This document shows positions 22,441 through 31,376 of a stretch of DNA of 64,000 nucleotides, one piece after another (position 1 is the first letter of the stretch; the number at the start of each line of letters is the position of its first letter). Origin of the DNA: Paulinella micropora (lineage: Eukaryota; Cercozoa; Imbricatea; Euglyphida; Paulinellidae); the NCBI GenBank assembly GCA_019918135.1, contig WBZZ01000732.1:95001-159000 (forward strand). Reading direction: 5' to 3'. The notes below the pieces were generated by a model. That model did not search any database. It saw nothing but the letters and a program-made list of their open reading frames with translations, and was not told the origin of the DNA. The translations under genes were made by a program, and so were the position numbers.

Positions 22441-22490
22441 TCGATTGTTTCTTATAACCTTATAATCGTATGCTCTAAATTCTCGTCACT

Positions 22491-22670
22491 TCACTTCTCG
22501 CGTCTTAGCCTCGCGGAGATTTGCTCTCGTATTACTACGGATGTTAGATAGAAGGTCTTGGCGGTTTCTTCTAATCTATCTTTCGTTTCAACCTTTCTAA
22601 GCTTAGCCTTAGCTTGAAGAAGTTGAACGTATTGCTTGTTCGGTCTTGGTGGTAAAGGTGGTTTTGACAT
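22491..22670 (-). CDS. Small basic helical protein
   Basis: 59 residues, SKPPLPPRPNKQYVQLLQAK at the start, then a Lys/Arg/Glu-rich helix ending RARLRREK-like. A TATATATAA box lies about 20 bases before the ATG. No family recognised. The promoter and position 50 bases upstream of the pPolB 2 start suggest a real viral gene. Confidence 0.5.
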   Translation of the reverse strand: MSKPPLPPRPNKQYVQLLQAKAKLRKVETKDRLEETAKTFYLTSVVIREQISARLRREK

Positions 22671-22757
22671 TTTACAGTTATGTATATATAAGGTAAGATA
22701 CTTTTTCTAAAAATAATTAATTAATGTTTTTACCGTTATTATATGGCGCATATGTGT

Positions 22758-22988
22758 TTAGATGAAAACTATTTTTACCGCGACAAAAAAATTATATGAG
22801 CTTAGACAGTTATTCTCCTGTATCTTCCTTTTGTATTCCTCTATGCTTTTGAGTTCTTCCTTTTGCTTTAATGCTTTTGCTTTTCTTTCCTCCTTCAACC
22901 TTTCTTGGTGTCGGTAGTAGTATGCGAGAGCCTTCTCGTTATTTCTCTTTCGTCTTGCTTCTCCTTCGTACAGTTTTGGTCTTGGCAT
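22758..22988 (-). CDS. Small Lys/Arg-rich protein
   Basis: 76 residues beginning PRPKLYEGEARRKRNNEK, then YYYRHQERLKEERKAK, and a charged helix. The pattern RPKxY...N...YYY.(N/H).E resembles short basic proteins scattered through Polinton-like viruses and giant viruses, possibly related to the basic part of transcription factors. A real function is unknown. Same strand as its neighbours. Confidence 0.5.
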   Translation of the reverse strand: MPRPKLYEGEARRKRNNEKALAYYYRHQERLKEERKAKALKQKEELKSIEEYKRKIQENNCLSSYNFFVAVKIVFI

Positions 22989-23044
22989 CTTCTGTATTAT
23001 ATTAATATGAATATATTTTTATAAATGTAAAATAATTAATTAAA

Positions 23045-23177
23045 TTATTCAGTTTCTCTTCCTTTTTGATTTCTATTCGATTTCTTTATGTTGTTTAAAA
23101 ATAGCGATTTGGACTTAACGACCCTTTTTTCGCTGGTATTTTCTTGAAAATACCTGCGGAAAAAGGGTACTTATCTT
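23045..23177 (+). repeat. Direct repeat copy 1 with 22-bp hairpin
   Basis: About 128 bases (TTTCTCTTCCTTTTTGATTT to GGGTACTTATCTT) recur at 36798-36921 with two or three differences, same orientation. Inside is a nearly perfect hairpin at 23122-23167: CCCTTTTTTCGCTGGTATTTTC, a two-base loop, and its complement with two mismatches. The second copy lies at the right edge of the AT-rich insertion, so copy 1 may mark the end of a separate element. Confidence 0.85.
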
Positions 23178-23456
23178 ATTGATTTTGCGGTGATGAACGC
23201 ACCTTGTCACCAATTGTGTAAGCCACCTTTCACCACAAAAGCAGACACTTTTACAGTCAGCCAGCTGGTGGCACAGGTGACCACAAAATGCATATAACAC
23301 CGCTGGTGGCACCACAGACGGTAATACCCTAGTTGAAGATGTGTATAACCAAATGCCATTTTTCCTTGTACGGATCGGGAAAAAAGGCAATAGATTATCC
23401 CACTTGGGCAAAAATGGCATTTTGTTTTATCAGGCCTATCGACAATTGATCTGAAT
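23178..23456. other. Relic segment with short GCTGGTGGCACC repeats
   Basis: No intact gene. Two GCTGGTGGCAC copies (about 23261 and 23303) and a plus-strand fragment ending DYPTWAKMAFCFIRPIDN before a TGA (about 23453) that matches a minus-strand gene fragment at 24138-24352. It appears to be the remnant 3' end of a paralogous gene. Confidence 0.4.
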
Positions 23457-24043
23457 TTATTTATGTATGTATGTATTTATGTTACAGTAGTTCCATTTTA
23501 TGTATGTATGTATGCATGTATGTATGTATGTACATATGTATGTATGTATGTATGTATGTATATATGTATATATGTATGTATGTCATGTATGTCATGTATG
23601 TCATGTAATGGTATGTTATGTATGTATGTATGTGTGTATGCATGTATGTATGTATGTATGTATGTACAGATGTATATGTATGTATGTATGTATGTATGCA
23701 TGTATGCATGTATGTATGTAAGTATGTATGTATGTATTTATGCATGCATGCATGTATGTATGTATATGTATGTATGTATGCATGCATGCACGTGTGTGTG
23801 TGTGTGTGTGTTTGTGTACGTATGTATGTATGTATGCATAATGCATGATGTATGTACCATGTACTATGTATGTATGTATGTATGTATGTATATGTATGCA
23901 TATGTATGTATATGTATGTATGTATCTGTATGTATGTACATTATGTATGCATGTATGCATGTATGCATGTATGTATGTATGTACATATGCATGCATGCAT
24001 GCATGCATGTACTTGTATGTATGCATGTATGTATGCATGTATG

Positions 24044-24074
<31 letters not shown>

Positions 24075-24198
24075 TTATGCATGCATGCATGTATGTATGT
24101 ATGTATGTATGTATGTATGTACATATATGTATGAGCAGAAGAAATGTCGATAAGCCTGATAAAACAGGATGCCATTTTTGCATGGGTGGGATAATCTC
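23393..24198. repeat. Inverted repeat flanking the TGTA tract
   Basis: 23393-23447 and 24146-24198 are inverted copies (about 46 of 53 bases match). Both arms encode the same peptide, reading towards the microsatellite from each side, so they are the converging ends of two related gene fragments rather than a simple transposon terminus. Confidence 0.8.
23457..24134. repeat. (TGTA)n microsatellite, ~680 bp
   Basis: Long TGTA tract with TGCA, TATA and GTGT variants. All reading frames here translate to MYVC/HTYI repeats and are not genes. It interrupts the minus-strand gene that starts at 24352. Confidence 0.95.
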
Positions 24199-24352
24199 GG
24201 CTGATAAGGTCAAAGTTGCTTTCCTGTCCTCCTGCTGTCGTCACAGTGACATTGATAGAACCCTCACGAGGGGTAAGCTTATTCAAACGATAAAAAGCAC
24301 TGATGTAGTCAGTTTTAGAAAAGTCTAGTTCGCCTCCGTGTTGTGTAGGCAT
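24138..24352 (-). pseudogene. Unknown viral gene cut by microsatellite
   Basis: From the ATG at 24352 (TATATATTTTAATATG box upstream) the minus strand encodes about 70 residues: PTQHGGELDFSKTDYISAFY, then NKLTPREGSINVTVTT and DYPTHAKMASCFIRLIDIS, after which the frame runs into TGTA repeat. A paralogous C-terminus exists inverted at 23393-23455 and stops with TGA, suggesting the original protein was only slightly longer than what remains. Family not recognised. Confidence 0.45.
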
Positions 24353-24413
24353 TTTGTGTAAACTTACGAACAAGGTCGCTATATATTTTAATATGAGAAA
24401 AAAAATTAATTAA

Positions 24414-25229
24414 TTAACGGCTTTTTAACAAATTAAAAAATGATGTAAATAAATTATAATAATTCGTTTCGCGGTAAATCAACAAAGTCATTACAATGCC
24501 GAGGCCATTTAGGTTAATGGGTTGGTCGTTTTCGTCAGTCAAGTAAAACCGATACACATTGCTTGAGCTTGTAGACAATCTTTTGCCATACTCCGACCCG
24601 CTTCCGTCGTAGATAACAGAGCCGAACGGGATTTCATTCGCCGTGTATATTTCTTGGAGCACATGATTATCACCTTCTCCGACGAGGTCCGACTGTAAAT
24701 ACAATGTTTTTTCACCCGTCAAGATTATGACATTTGGTGACCTCAGTGTATTATTAGCAAAGAAATAAGTAGAAGACCGCTCAAACCCCATAATTTCGTG
24801 GATGCGAGTTTCATCATCAAATACAAACCGCAGTTGAATGTTAATGGGATTGTTCGCTACAGTGAATGTTAGCTTGCCGTCTTCTGGGTCGGTGTTTGTG
24901 TTGTTGCTCGTTATTGTGTATGTATAGTCGTTGGGACTTTCTGCGGTTAGCACCTCGGCCAGCTTATTTTTTAAGTTGTTCATCGTGTAGTTGCCCTCGG
25001 GTATCGTGATGAGTGCCTCGTTTCCGTTCTCACTCAGAATAAAAGTATTGTAAGGACTTGCCACAGAGTAATAAGATTTCGGCACATAGATATGAAGAAT
25101 TTTACAGTGTGTCGGGTTGTCTAGCGATTTCATATCAATGGAGTGAGTGAAATCACTGTCCGTGCCGTTTATCCTATTTTTACTGTTGACATAGTAAATG
25201 TTAGAGCTCCTGCCTCCCCTATATTCCAT
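24414..25229 (-). CDS. Minor capsid (penton-like) protein
   Basis: 271 residues. The start SSNIYYVNSKNRINGTDSDF and the following IDMKSLDNPTHCKILHIYVP, SYYSV...YNTFILSE and ITIPEGNYTMNNLKNKLAEVL are the N-terminal pattern of the single jelly-roll penton/minor capsid protein of Polinton-like viruses and relatives (IxSxxR...sdF, vP.syY.v, iPeGnYt...L). Beta-rich C-terminus without membrane segment. It would occupy the capsid vertices beside the MCP encoded at 15181. The frame is intact. Next on the same strand is the GIY-YIG gene. Confidence 0.72.
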   Translation of the reverse strand: MEYRGGRSSNIYYVNSKNRINGTDSDFTHSIDMKSLDNPTHCKILHIYVPKSYYSVASPYNTFILSENGNEALITIPEGNYTMNNLKNKLAEVLTAESPNDYTYTITSNNTNTDPEDGKLTFTVANNPINIQLRFVFDDETRIHEIMGFERSSTYFFANNTLRSPNVIILTGEKTLYLQSDLVGEGDNHVLQEIYTANEIPFGSVIYDGSGSEYGKRLSTSSSNVYRFYLTDENDQPINLNGLGIVMTLLIYRETNYYNLFTSFFNLLKSR

Positions 25230-25235
25230 TGTATA

Positions 25236-25750
25236 TTAATGGATAAATAATTTTTGGATGTCAGATATGTCATATAAACTATCAATATGATTTTTGTGTT
25301 TCTTTGTTCTATAGTGTTTTTCTCGTCCTTGCCATTTATATGTTCCACCACAATGACAATAATATGGTCTAAGTATTTTTTCTCTGTCTCTCATATATTT
25401 TTCTCTCATATATTGTTTAATTTCTTCAATATGTTCTTGTCTGTATTCTTCGTTTGTGCGACCAGCTATTTGTTTATTTACACATTCTGTATTGTTCCGT
25501 ATATGTTCTCCTTCCTTTTTCAAAAGATTTTTTCTACCATCGCACGGATAGTTTTCCATTATTCAATATAAGCATCTTCATACTTTAATATCTCATAAGC
25601 TTTTGTTAATTTATTTTTAGGTAAAGTTTTATATTGATTTCTATGTTTAGCCATTCTCTGTGCTAACGATTGAGTTGTAGAACCAATATAAATTTTGTTA
25701 GTCTGGTGAGAACGAAGAGCATAAATCTTTCCTTGTTTGTAGTCAGGCAT
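25236..25750 (-). pseudogene. GIY-YIG nuclease with C-terminal zinc finger, frameshifted
   Basis: Residues 1-60 contain the GIY-YIG core: GKIYALRSHQTNKIYIGSTT and the following QRMAKHR; a one-base loss near 25557 turns the next codon into TAA, and in the next frame it continues NYPCDGRKNLLKKEGEHI, CVNKQIAGRT and a tail with CHCGG...H...KHKNH finger. The joined product of about 170 residues is a normal size for viral GIY-YIG homing-type nucleases with the VNK..GRT...Y segment. The finger resembles that at about 5010-5060. Likely a DNA nuclease of a homing or replication role. Confidence 0.75.
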
Positions 25751-25806
25751 ATCATTCTTTTATATTCTTTTATATTCTTTTGTATTCTTTTTCTTTAATA
25801 CATAAT

Positions 25807-26532
25807 TCATATATATGTGTCAAAGCCATACCCATTCTGCGATTTCAGGTCTTCCGCTTCTTTTTCTTTTAAGTCAGTCCAACCGCTGGCAAATTTAAAC
25901 CTATTACCTTTCGACCGCTTTAACAAAAACCTAATACTGTGCCATCCGCAGGTTGTGCTCGTATCACTTTGGTTTTTAACCTGATTAACCTTCATTAATA
26001 AGTATGTGCTCGGCCTACTCTTTTCAATAAGCTGTTTCATTTGATGTAGAAAGCCTTCAGTCGGCTTATACAAAGCGAGTGGGTCGTATATCTCTATGCT
26101 TCTATCGCCGTCTAAAGAAGTATAAACCGCAATCCAATGTTGCCCCTTTTTGGTGCTCGGGTCTGTGTTCATAATAAATCCATACTTCTGTCTTTTTTCT
26201 GGCTTCAGTTTGTGTATTTCATCGCTGGCTACCGTACCGATATACCATTCGTGCTTTTTCATAACGTCGTCTATTTCATCCGTCATCAATCCTCTGCCTT
26301 CCCCCGCTAAGTTCACTGGTAGTTTTTGTTGCTCTTCTGTCGGAGGCGGTTGTTGCTCTTCTGTTGGTGGTGGTTGTTGCTCTTCTGTGGGTGGTGGTTG
26401 TTGTTGCTCTGGTGGTGTTTCTTGTGGCGGTTGTTGCTCTGGTAGTGTATCTTCTGTTGGTGCGGTGATTGGTGCTGGTTGTATCTGGAATTCATTTGAA
26501 AGTGATTTATATGTGTTGGGGTCGGCATACAT
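25807..26532 (-). CDS. Adenain/Ulp1-like cysteine maturation protease
   Basis: The C-terminal 180 residues carry the triad of adenovirus-type proteases: His in KGQHWIAVY, Asp in IEIYDPLALY, Gln in VNQVKNQ and Cys in STTCGWHSIRFL. These enzymes cleave capsid precursors after assembly in adenoviruses, Polintons and virophages. The N-terminal part holds a Pro/Gln-rich linker with four PPPTEEQQ repeats. I place the start at the ATG at 26532 (MYADPNTYKSL); the frame is open 66 bases further to 26598 but without ATG, just after an in-frame TAA, and abuts the end of the coiled-coil gene. Confidence 0.85.
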   Translation of the reverse strand: MYADPNTYKSLSNEFQIQPAPITAPTEDTLPEQQPPQETPPEQQQPPPTEEQQPPPTEEQQPPPTEEQQKLPVNLAGEGRGLMTDEIDDVMKKHEWYIGTVASDEIHKLKPEKRQKYGFIMNTDPSTKKGQHWIAVYTSLDGDRSIEIYDPLALYKPTEGFLHQMKQLIEKSRPSTYLLMKVNQVKNQSDTSTTCGWHSIRFLLKRSKGNRFKFASGWTDLKEKEAEDLKSQNGYGFDTYI

Positions 26533-26594
26533 TTTGTTTATTAGTGTATTTACTAATTCTTTTTTCTTTGATTTAGTCTTCCATTCACTTCGTT

Positions 26595-27446
26595 TCAAAT
26601 GCTTTTTATCATCATCTTAGTTAATATTTTTCTAATGATGTCTTCTAATTTTTTCGCACCAGTTCCGCCCTGTGCGGTTAGTCCTATTAAAGCATGTTCT
26701 AATTCCGTAAATGTCATATCAGGGGTTATGTTAAGTTCACCCTGTCTAAGTGCTATGATTTCTTTGATATAACCGTTAGCAGTTCTGCCTTCAGCATCTT
26801 TGTTTCCGTGTTTGCTCCCCCTCGTTTTCCACCCTAGTTTTTTTGCTAAACTATTGACACTAATCTGCCTTTTCTTGCCACCACTAGCAAATAAAGTTTG
26901 AGCTCTTTCTAGATTTGCTATAAATGCTTTTCTGTCCGATTCCTCCGCTTTCTGGTCTGCTTCCATTGCTTGCTGTCTTAAATCGTCTTGTCGTCGTTTT
27001 GCTTCATCTTCCCTTCTTTGAATTTCCTCCGCAAATGCTAAAGCTTCTTCTTCGGTCAAAACATACTCCTTTTGTTTTCTTTCCTTTCTTTTTAGTTTAT
27101 CTTTTGCTTCTCGCAATGCCACTTCTCTTTCAATTACGGCATTGCTAATGGCATCTTGGTCTTTCATTTCTCTCCTAATATCCTCTAATCTTTGCCTTTG
27201 AGAGTTTTCGGTTTGTATGAGTGCGAGTTCATTTCTTTTCGTTTCGGCTTCTCGCTCTTCTATTTTCTTTTGTTGTTCTTTTGCTTCTTTGTCTTTCTTT
27301 TCTAGCTCGTGTATTTGCTCATACTTTTCCAGTTTGAGTTTATCTAGCTGATTATTTACCTGATTGCGGTTCTCGTATTCAAGGCGGTTGAAGTCAGACT
27401 TAACTATTCGCTCTTTCGTCTTTCGCGGTTTCTTTGGTTTATTCAT
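26595..27446 (-). CDS. Coiled-coil protein
   Basis: 283 residues from the ATG at 27446. Residues 20-190 are an almost continuous charged heptad region (EEREAETKRNELALIQ, KDKLKRKERKQKEY, RREDEAKRRQDDLRQQ). The C-terminus has a small globular part: LFASGGKKRQISVNSLAKKL and MTFTELEHALIGLTAQGGTG. The SGGKK and QGGTG positions could be cut by the neighbouring adenain-like protease, which prefers Gly-Gly sites, so a scaffold or core precursor is possible; that is inference. The stop is adjacent to the protease frame. Confidence 0.55.
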   Translation of the reverse strand: MNKPKKPRKTKERIVKSDFNRLEYENRNQVNNQLDKLKLEKYEQIHELEKKDKEAKEQQKKIEEREAETKRNELALIQTENSQRQRLEDIRREMKDQDAISNAVIEREVALREAKDKLKRKERKQKEYVLTEEEALAFAEEIQRREDEAKRRQDDLRQQAMEADQKAEESDRKAFIANLERAQTLFASGGKKRQISVNSLAKKLGWKTRGSKHGNKDAEGRTANGYIKEIIALRQGELNITPDMTFTELEHALIGLTAQGGTGAKKLEDIIRKILTKMMIKSI

Positions 27447-27470
27447 ATATTTCAAAAACAGTTTAACAAT

Positions 27471-27605
27471 TTAAAGTGTTGAAAGGTCATTCGTTTTCTC
27501 GCCAAAGTTGAGATATGCTCGTTTGCCTTTCACTTTGATATATGGTCGGCCGTCTTTAGTTCTGTATATCCTCGGCGGGCGTTGTTTCCGCTGTTTACTT
27601 TTCAT
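27471..27605 (-). CDS. 44-residue basic protein
   Basis: Encodes KSKQRKQRPPRIYRTKDGRP followed by YIKVKGKRAYLNFG. The (K/R)DGRPYIKVKGKR.YL pattern is that of a tiny protein recurring in Polinton-like viruses and phycodnaviruses, of unknown function. It has its own ATG, no overlap, and lies between the coiled-coil gene and the GG-rich core-like gene on the same strand. Confidence 0.5.
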   Translation of the reverse strand: MKSKQRKQRPPRIYRTKDGRPYIKVKGKRAYLNFGEKTNDLSTL

Positions 27606-27655
27606 TACTACTATTATATTGAGTAAAAAAAATTAATATAAGATTTTACATTTGT

Positions 27656-27958
27656 TTAATCAAACTTAACAGCTCCGCCTCGTTGCTTGCCGTAGCCTTG
27701 CTTCATCGCAGCCTTAGCTACACGGTCCGCATAAGGAACTCCTACATCGCTGAGAAAAGTAGCACCCCTTGAAATCAATTGATTCTTCTTGATGAACCTA
27801 TTAGCATCCAAGATTGCTTGTCCGACTTTTTTCCAGTTTACTTTGCCTCCTGCTTGTTTCTTTTTTCCTTTCTTCTTGCCTCCCGCTTGTGGCATTGAAG
27901 GATTGTAGCTGATGTTATAACCTGATGGACTACTGATAATCACTGGTGATGTTGGCAT
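27656..27958 (-). CDS. Basic GG-motif protein, possible virion core precursor
   Basis: 100 residues, strongly basic. It contains QAGGKKKGKKKQAGGK, then a helical KVGQAILDANRFIKKN and GVPYADRVAKAAMKQG, and QRGGAVKFD at the end. Gly-Gly pairs followed by basic or small residues resemble adenovirus protease sites in core proteins such as pX, and the SDVGVPYADRVAKAA helix resembles short amphipathic segments of viral membrane-active peptides. Both comparisons are by eye. A TATATATAG box directly precedes the ATG. Confidence 0.45.
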   Translation of the reverse strand: MPTSPVIISSPSGYNISYNPSMPQAGGKKKGKKKQAGGKVNWKKVGQAILDANRFIKKNQLISRGATFLSDVGVPYADRVAKAAMKQGYGKQRGGAVKFD

Positions 27959-27992
27959 GTATATATAGTTCTGAAAAAAATAAATAATAAAA

Positions 27993-28818
27993 TTACAAAA
28001 ACCTTTTGTTAAAATTTTGCCTCAGTTCGTCCGACACAGCATCCACATACAAAAAGTTAAACCGTTCCTTTGTCGCCTCGTGATATTTTTCAATAAAGTA
28101 GTCTAGGTCGTAGCCGAGGTCCAGATGCTTATACACGAGTTCTATTTTATCCACATTCTGTCCAGGAAAAATAAGGAGGTAATCCAGCTGTTTAATCGCC
28201 TCGGGTCGTAGGTCGTTAAGGTACTGCGAGCTCATAATCACCTTTGACTTGTAGTGTCTATTTTTTCAACAGATCGCTCACGGACTTATCCCTCAAGCCT
28301 GAGCCGAGGTCGTCAAGAACAAAAACGACTTCTGGAGTTTGATACTTGGATGGTCTATCCACTTTTTCGCCTCCCTCCTGCTTCTTCTTTTCCTCTTTTC
28401 CGACATATAAAAACTTCGGCTTTTCTACTTCCTCTTTACCATCCTGAATGATGTCACCTTCTTCTTGCTCCTCGTCTGGTTTGTTGAGCTTGTCTAACTC
28501 GTAATCAATCACACTGTAGCCTTCCGTTTTCAAATATGTGTATATAGCCATCGGGTTTCCCTTCTTCTTGAAGTGCTTAACCATTTCTTTGTAAATGTGG
28601 TCTTTGTGTATCGTGCTGGCTATAATGACGATGCGGGTCTTTTTGTCGGTCGTTCGTTTCAGGATTTCAAACAGCGCGGTCGTCTTGCCACTCTTCTTGC
28701 GAGCGAGAAGAAAAATATTGGCATACGGCTCGTCAAATAACTTATATCCTTTAGACAACTTCTCGCCATCTCCGTTTTGCTTAACTGGTTTTACCTTTAC
28801 ATTATTGATTTTTTCCAT
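27993..28818 (-). pseudogene. A32/FtsK-like genome-packaging ATPase, frameshifted
   Basis: Walker A is LLARKKSGKTTALFEIL and Walker B EVVFVLDDLGSG, the pattern of the A32-type packaging ATPases shared by Polintons, virophages and giant viruses. Directly after DLLKK the frame meets TAG, but with one more A in the six-A run at about 28256 it continues NRHYKSKVIMSSQYLNDL ... KQLDYLLIF, the family's conserved sensor and C-terminal part, to the stop at 27993. Joined length about 275 residues. The lesion is in a homopolymer, so it may be a sequencing or assembly error. The ATPase would pump DNA into the capsid. Confidence 0.85.
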
Positions 28819-28833
28819 CTACATATATTTTAA

Positions 28834-29228
28834 TCACGCGAGAAATTCTAAACAAATAACAATTCTTCCAGCTAGCAGGTCAGTCTCAATACTGCCGCTG
28901 TCCGTTTTAAGTACTCTAAAAGTGTATTGACCGTCGACCCAATTAATGACCCCCATGTTGTAGCTGAGATTATAAATGTTTGCGACGTTGCTGTCAGCGA
29001 ATGTGCCGATAATACCGATGCGGTCCATATGAAGGATTTTGTTTTTGTTTCCGTCGTGTCATTCATGTAGTGAATAAACTTAACATTCATTCTAGTCGGT
29101 GTAAAATTCAATTTAATGGTCTTGTCAAACGTCTTGCTACCATTAACCCCTCCTGGAAAATCATTACTTAGAAAAATAATCTTTTGGAATTTATAGTCCG
29201 TCATGATGCCCTCTATACTAATGCTCAT
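28834..29228 (-). pseudogene. Small unknown protein, frameshifted
   Basis: From the ATG at 29228 (SISIEGIMTDYKFQKIIFLS, then KLNFTPTRMNVKFIHY) the frame shifts in an A-rich run near 29040 and continues MDRIGIIGTFADSNVANIYN to a stop at 28834. The joined product is about 130 residues, beta-strand rich, with no recognised family. It stands between the ATPase and an unrelated plus-strand gene, so a small virion protein is one possibility. Confidence 0.45.
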
Positions 29229-29298
29229 AAACTTTTATTAATTAATATTTCCGCTCGGACCGCCTGTGATTTCTATTCGCGGGTCAGTGAGAAAAAAA

Positions 29299-30114
29299 AT
29301 GAAAGTTGTCTTTATTGTATCCAAAAGGGATGAGTGTATAAACCGATGAGTGATTGGTGTGTTAGTTTTGACGAAGCTAAACCTTTAATATGCTCAAATG
29401 ATGCTTCGTGGTATAAAATCTATTCGTTTGAATGTTCATTTCTTACTTGAAGATGGAGAAGGAAGGCAGATGCCGATAAGTAGTGTTAAAATGCCCACAT
29501 AAGTGTTAGCAGTCTCACACGGAATGTTCTTTTCAGATAACCTCACGATACAAAGGGTGATGATGGCAATAATGATACGTCAGTCTTCAGAAATCTCCCA
29601 AGCTAAGAAGTGGCAAAGCAAAATGGAGGAGGTTGTTAAGGCTCTACAAGGAGCACGGCTGGAAGATGAGAGCGATGACGAAGAGCGAGACGCTCCCGCC
29701 CCTGCCGCCGCCCCTGCCGCCGCCCCTGCCGTCGCTCCTGCCCCCGCCATCGCCATCCAAGCCAGAGAACGATGGATCGATGACGTCAGACAAGTAAGAG
29801 TTGATAAAGAAGAAGACGAATTCGTCGTGAAGATACACGAAAGTTTTCTTAAATCGATCAAAGAAGTTAAGATGAGTATGGAAGGGAAGGAGTTCAAGAA
29901 TGAAGCTGGCTTTCTATTTCGCTCAGCAAGCATAGACGATGGTATTAAGAACCCGTCCAGTCAGAAATATTTTTTGGTCGGGGACAATGAGGATGAAGTG
30001 TCCGTCTTTCCATCGCTGACATCAATCCACAAAAAATATAAAAATAATATGAACGCAATTGAGTTTATCTTGCCAATTTCTGGAAATTGGAGACGTGTTG
30101 TTCGTCGAGCTTAA
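29299..30114 (+). CDS. Unknown protein with Ala/Pro linker
   Basis: Supported part: 29524-30114, about 196 residues, with EEVVKALQGARLEDESDDEE, an Ala-Pro repeat (APAAAPAAAPAVAPAPA) and a folded C-terminus with KYFLVGDNEDEVSVFPS and NWRRVVRRA. Upstream 29299-29500 carries coding-like pieces in two frames (KVVFIVSKRDECINR; SDWCVSFDEAKPLICSNDAS) and an ATG at 29299, so the gene may originally have started there and been broken. No family recognised. It is the only plus-strand gene between 24 and 31.9 kb. Confidence 0.5.
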
Positions 30115-30125
30115 TAAAATCATTC

Positions 30126-31109
30126 TTACAAATCTAATATTAATTTAGCTTTCCGCTCTCTTTTGTTTGTCCTGACATTTCCCTCATCTATGTCTTCTCT
30201 CTTTAACTGTTCTTTTGTTTTCTTTTCTTTTGTTATTTCTTTTACTTGTTCTTTTATTTGTTTTTCTTCGTCTACCGGTTTGTCAAATTTGGTCTTTAAT
30301 AATTCCCGGGGGCTTACTAGCTCGTCTGAATTTAATATCAACTTAAAACCGGAACGGCCCACTACGGTGAATATCTGTTTGCTGTATTGCTTTCCCCCTT
30401 TAGAAAATAAATGTCTTTTCAACTCACGGCGCACCTTATCTCCCTTTTCAAATTCATCAATTAAATGGTCGCGTTGAATACGTTGTTTGTTTTTATTTAC
30501 ACCCTTAAATACATCTATCGGCCGGGCTTTAATCGTTCTATGAAAACGCATATTATAAGCGTCCACCATATCGTCAATATAAGTTAGCCAGTCGAAGTTT
30601 CCGTTAGTTTCAAATAATACGTCTAACCATCTCCGTATTGTTCTTATAACCCGGTCAACGATAGCAAGCGCACGGTGGTCTCCTATTTCAACAGTCCGGT
30701 GATCGATATTATTCTCTCTAAAGTAATCTTTAACCATTCCTTTATATTCACTTCCACTGTCGGTTGTAATGGATTCCGGAGTGTACGGTATAGATTTTAA
30801 AGCTAAATAAACTTCCTTAGCCGTTTTATTTTTTAGTGGTTTAATAATTAAAAATCTGCTGTGTGTGTCAATCCAAAACAACATCCAGGCATAGCCTTTA
30901 TTACCTTTCTTATCTTTTAGTTTTGACATATCGGCTAGGTCTACGAAAACTTGTTTACGTGGCTTGTCAGACCATATCGTATTCCATCTATCGGTCGGCA
31001 ATCTCTTCTGATAGTGGATTTCAAGAGCTTGCTGTTCATTTCTTTCATCCTCATCCTCCGCACCTCCGGGTTCATTGTTTTGTGGAGGATTTCTATGTTT
31101 GTAGTCCGT
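30126..31109 (-). pseudogene. Retroviral-type integrase (Polinton family)
   Basis: The rve core is clear: FVDLADMSKL with WIDTHSRF, ITTDSGSEYKG, and DHRALAIVDRVIRTIRRWL, followed by YNMRFHRTIKARPIDVF and an SH3-like C-terminal part (FEKGDKVRR ... YSKQIFTVVGRSGFKLI). It catalyses insertion of the element into host DNA. The third catalytic position reads Asp (IVDR) where most relatives have Glu (IIER). The frame is open up to 31109 but has no ATG before the catalytic core; the codon at 31110-31112 is TAG, and beyond it the 31110-31367 ORF is in the same frame, so the natural start was probably upstream of that stop. Confidence 0.85.
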
Positions 31110-31367
31110 CTAATACTTAATGACACCTAATGCTGTATCCTTATATATTAATCTTTCTTTTTTTTCTAGTTCAAAACAATAATTAGAACAAAACTCGTAC
31201 GTATAAAATCTGTCGAATGTATCGTCAATTGCTGTAATCTGTCTGTTAGCTAAGCACAGAGTTAATCCACACACATAGCAACTATTGAAGTCATACTCAA
31301 AACGATTATATAGATAGTCAGTAATGTGAAAACGGACATCGAGCGGTAAATTTTTTATACGGTCCAT
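31110..31367 (-). CDS. Zinc-finger ORF in frame with integrase (likely its N-terminus)
   Basis: 85 residues: LPLDVRFHITDYLYNRF, which resembles an F-box-like helix pair, then NSCYVCGL and YEFCSNYCFELEKKERLIYK, a C-x2-C/C-x3-C treble clef. It ends at TAG (31110-31112) and the following codons continue in the same frame into the integrase with no start codon between. Either this is the integrase's zinc-binding N-terminal domain cut off by a nonsense change, or a separate small gene whose stop happens to lie in frame. I favour the first. Confidence 0.55.
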   Translation of the reverse strand: MDRIKNLPLDVRFHITDYLYNRFEYDFNSCYVCGLTLCLANRQITAIDDTFDRFYTYEFCSNYCFELEKKERLIYKDTALGVIKY

Positions 31368-31376
31368 TAACTATAT

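Noticed and set aside
23457..24134. Long reading frames in the TGTA tract and GATA/TCTA tracts
   Set aside because: They translate to simple MYVC, HTYI or LSIY repeats on all frames and are compositional artefacts.
26150..26620. Plus-strand Cys/Gly-rich frame opposite the protease
   Set aside because: An antisense reading of the PPPTEEQQ repeats.
29580..29933. Minus-strand Ser/Gly-rich frames opposite the Ala/Pro linker gene
   Set aside because: They mirror the Ala-Pro repeat of the plus-strand gene.
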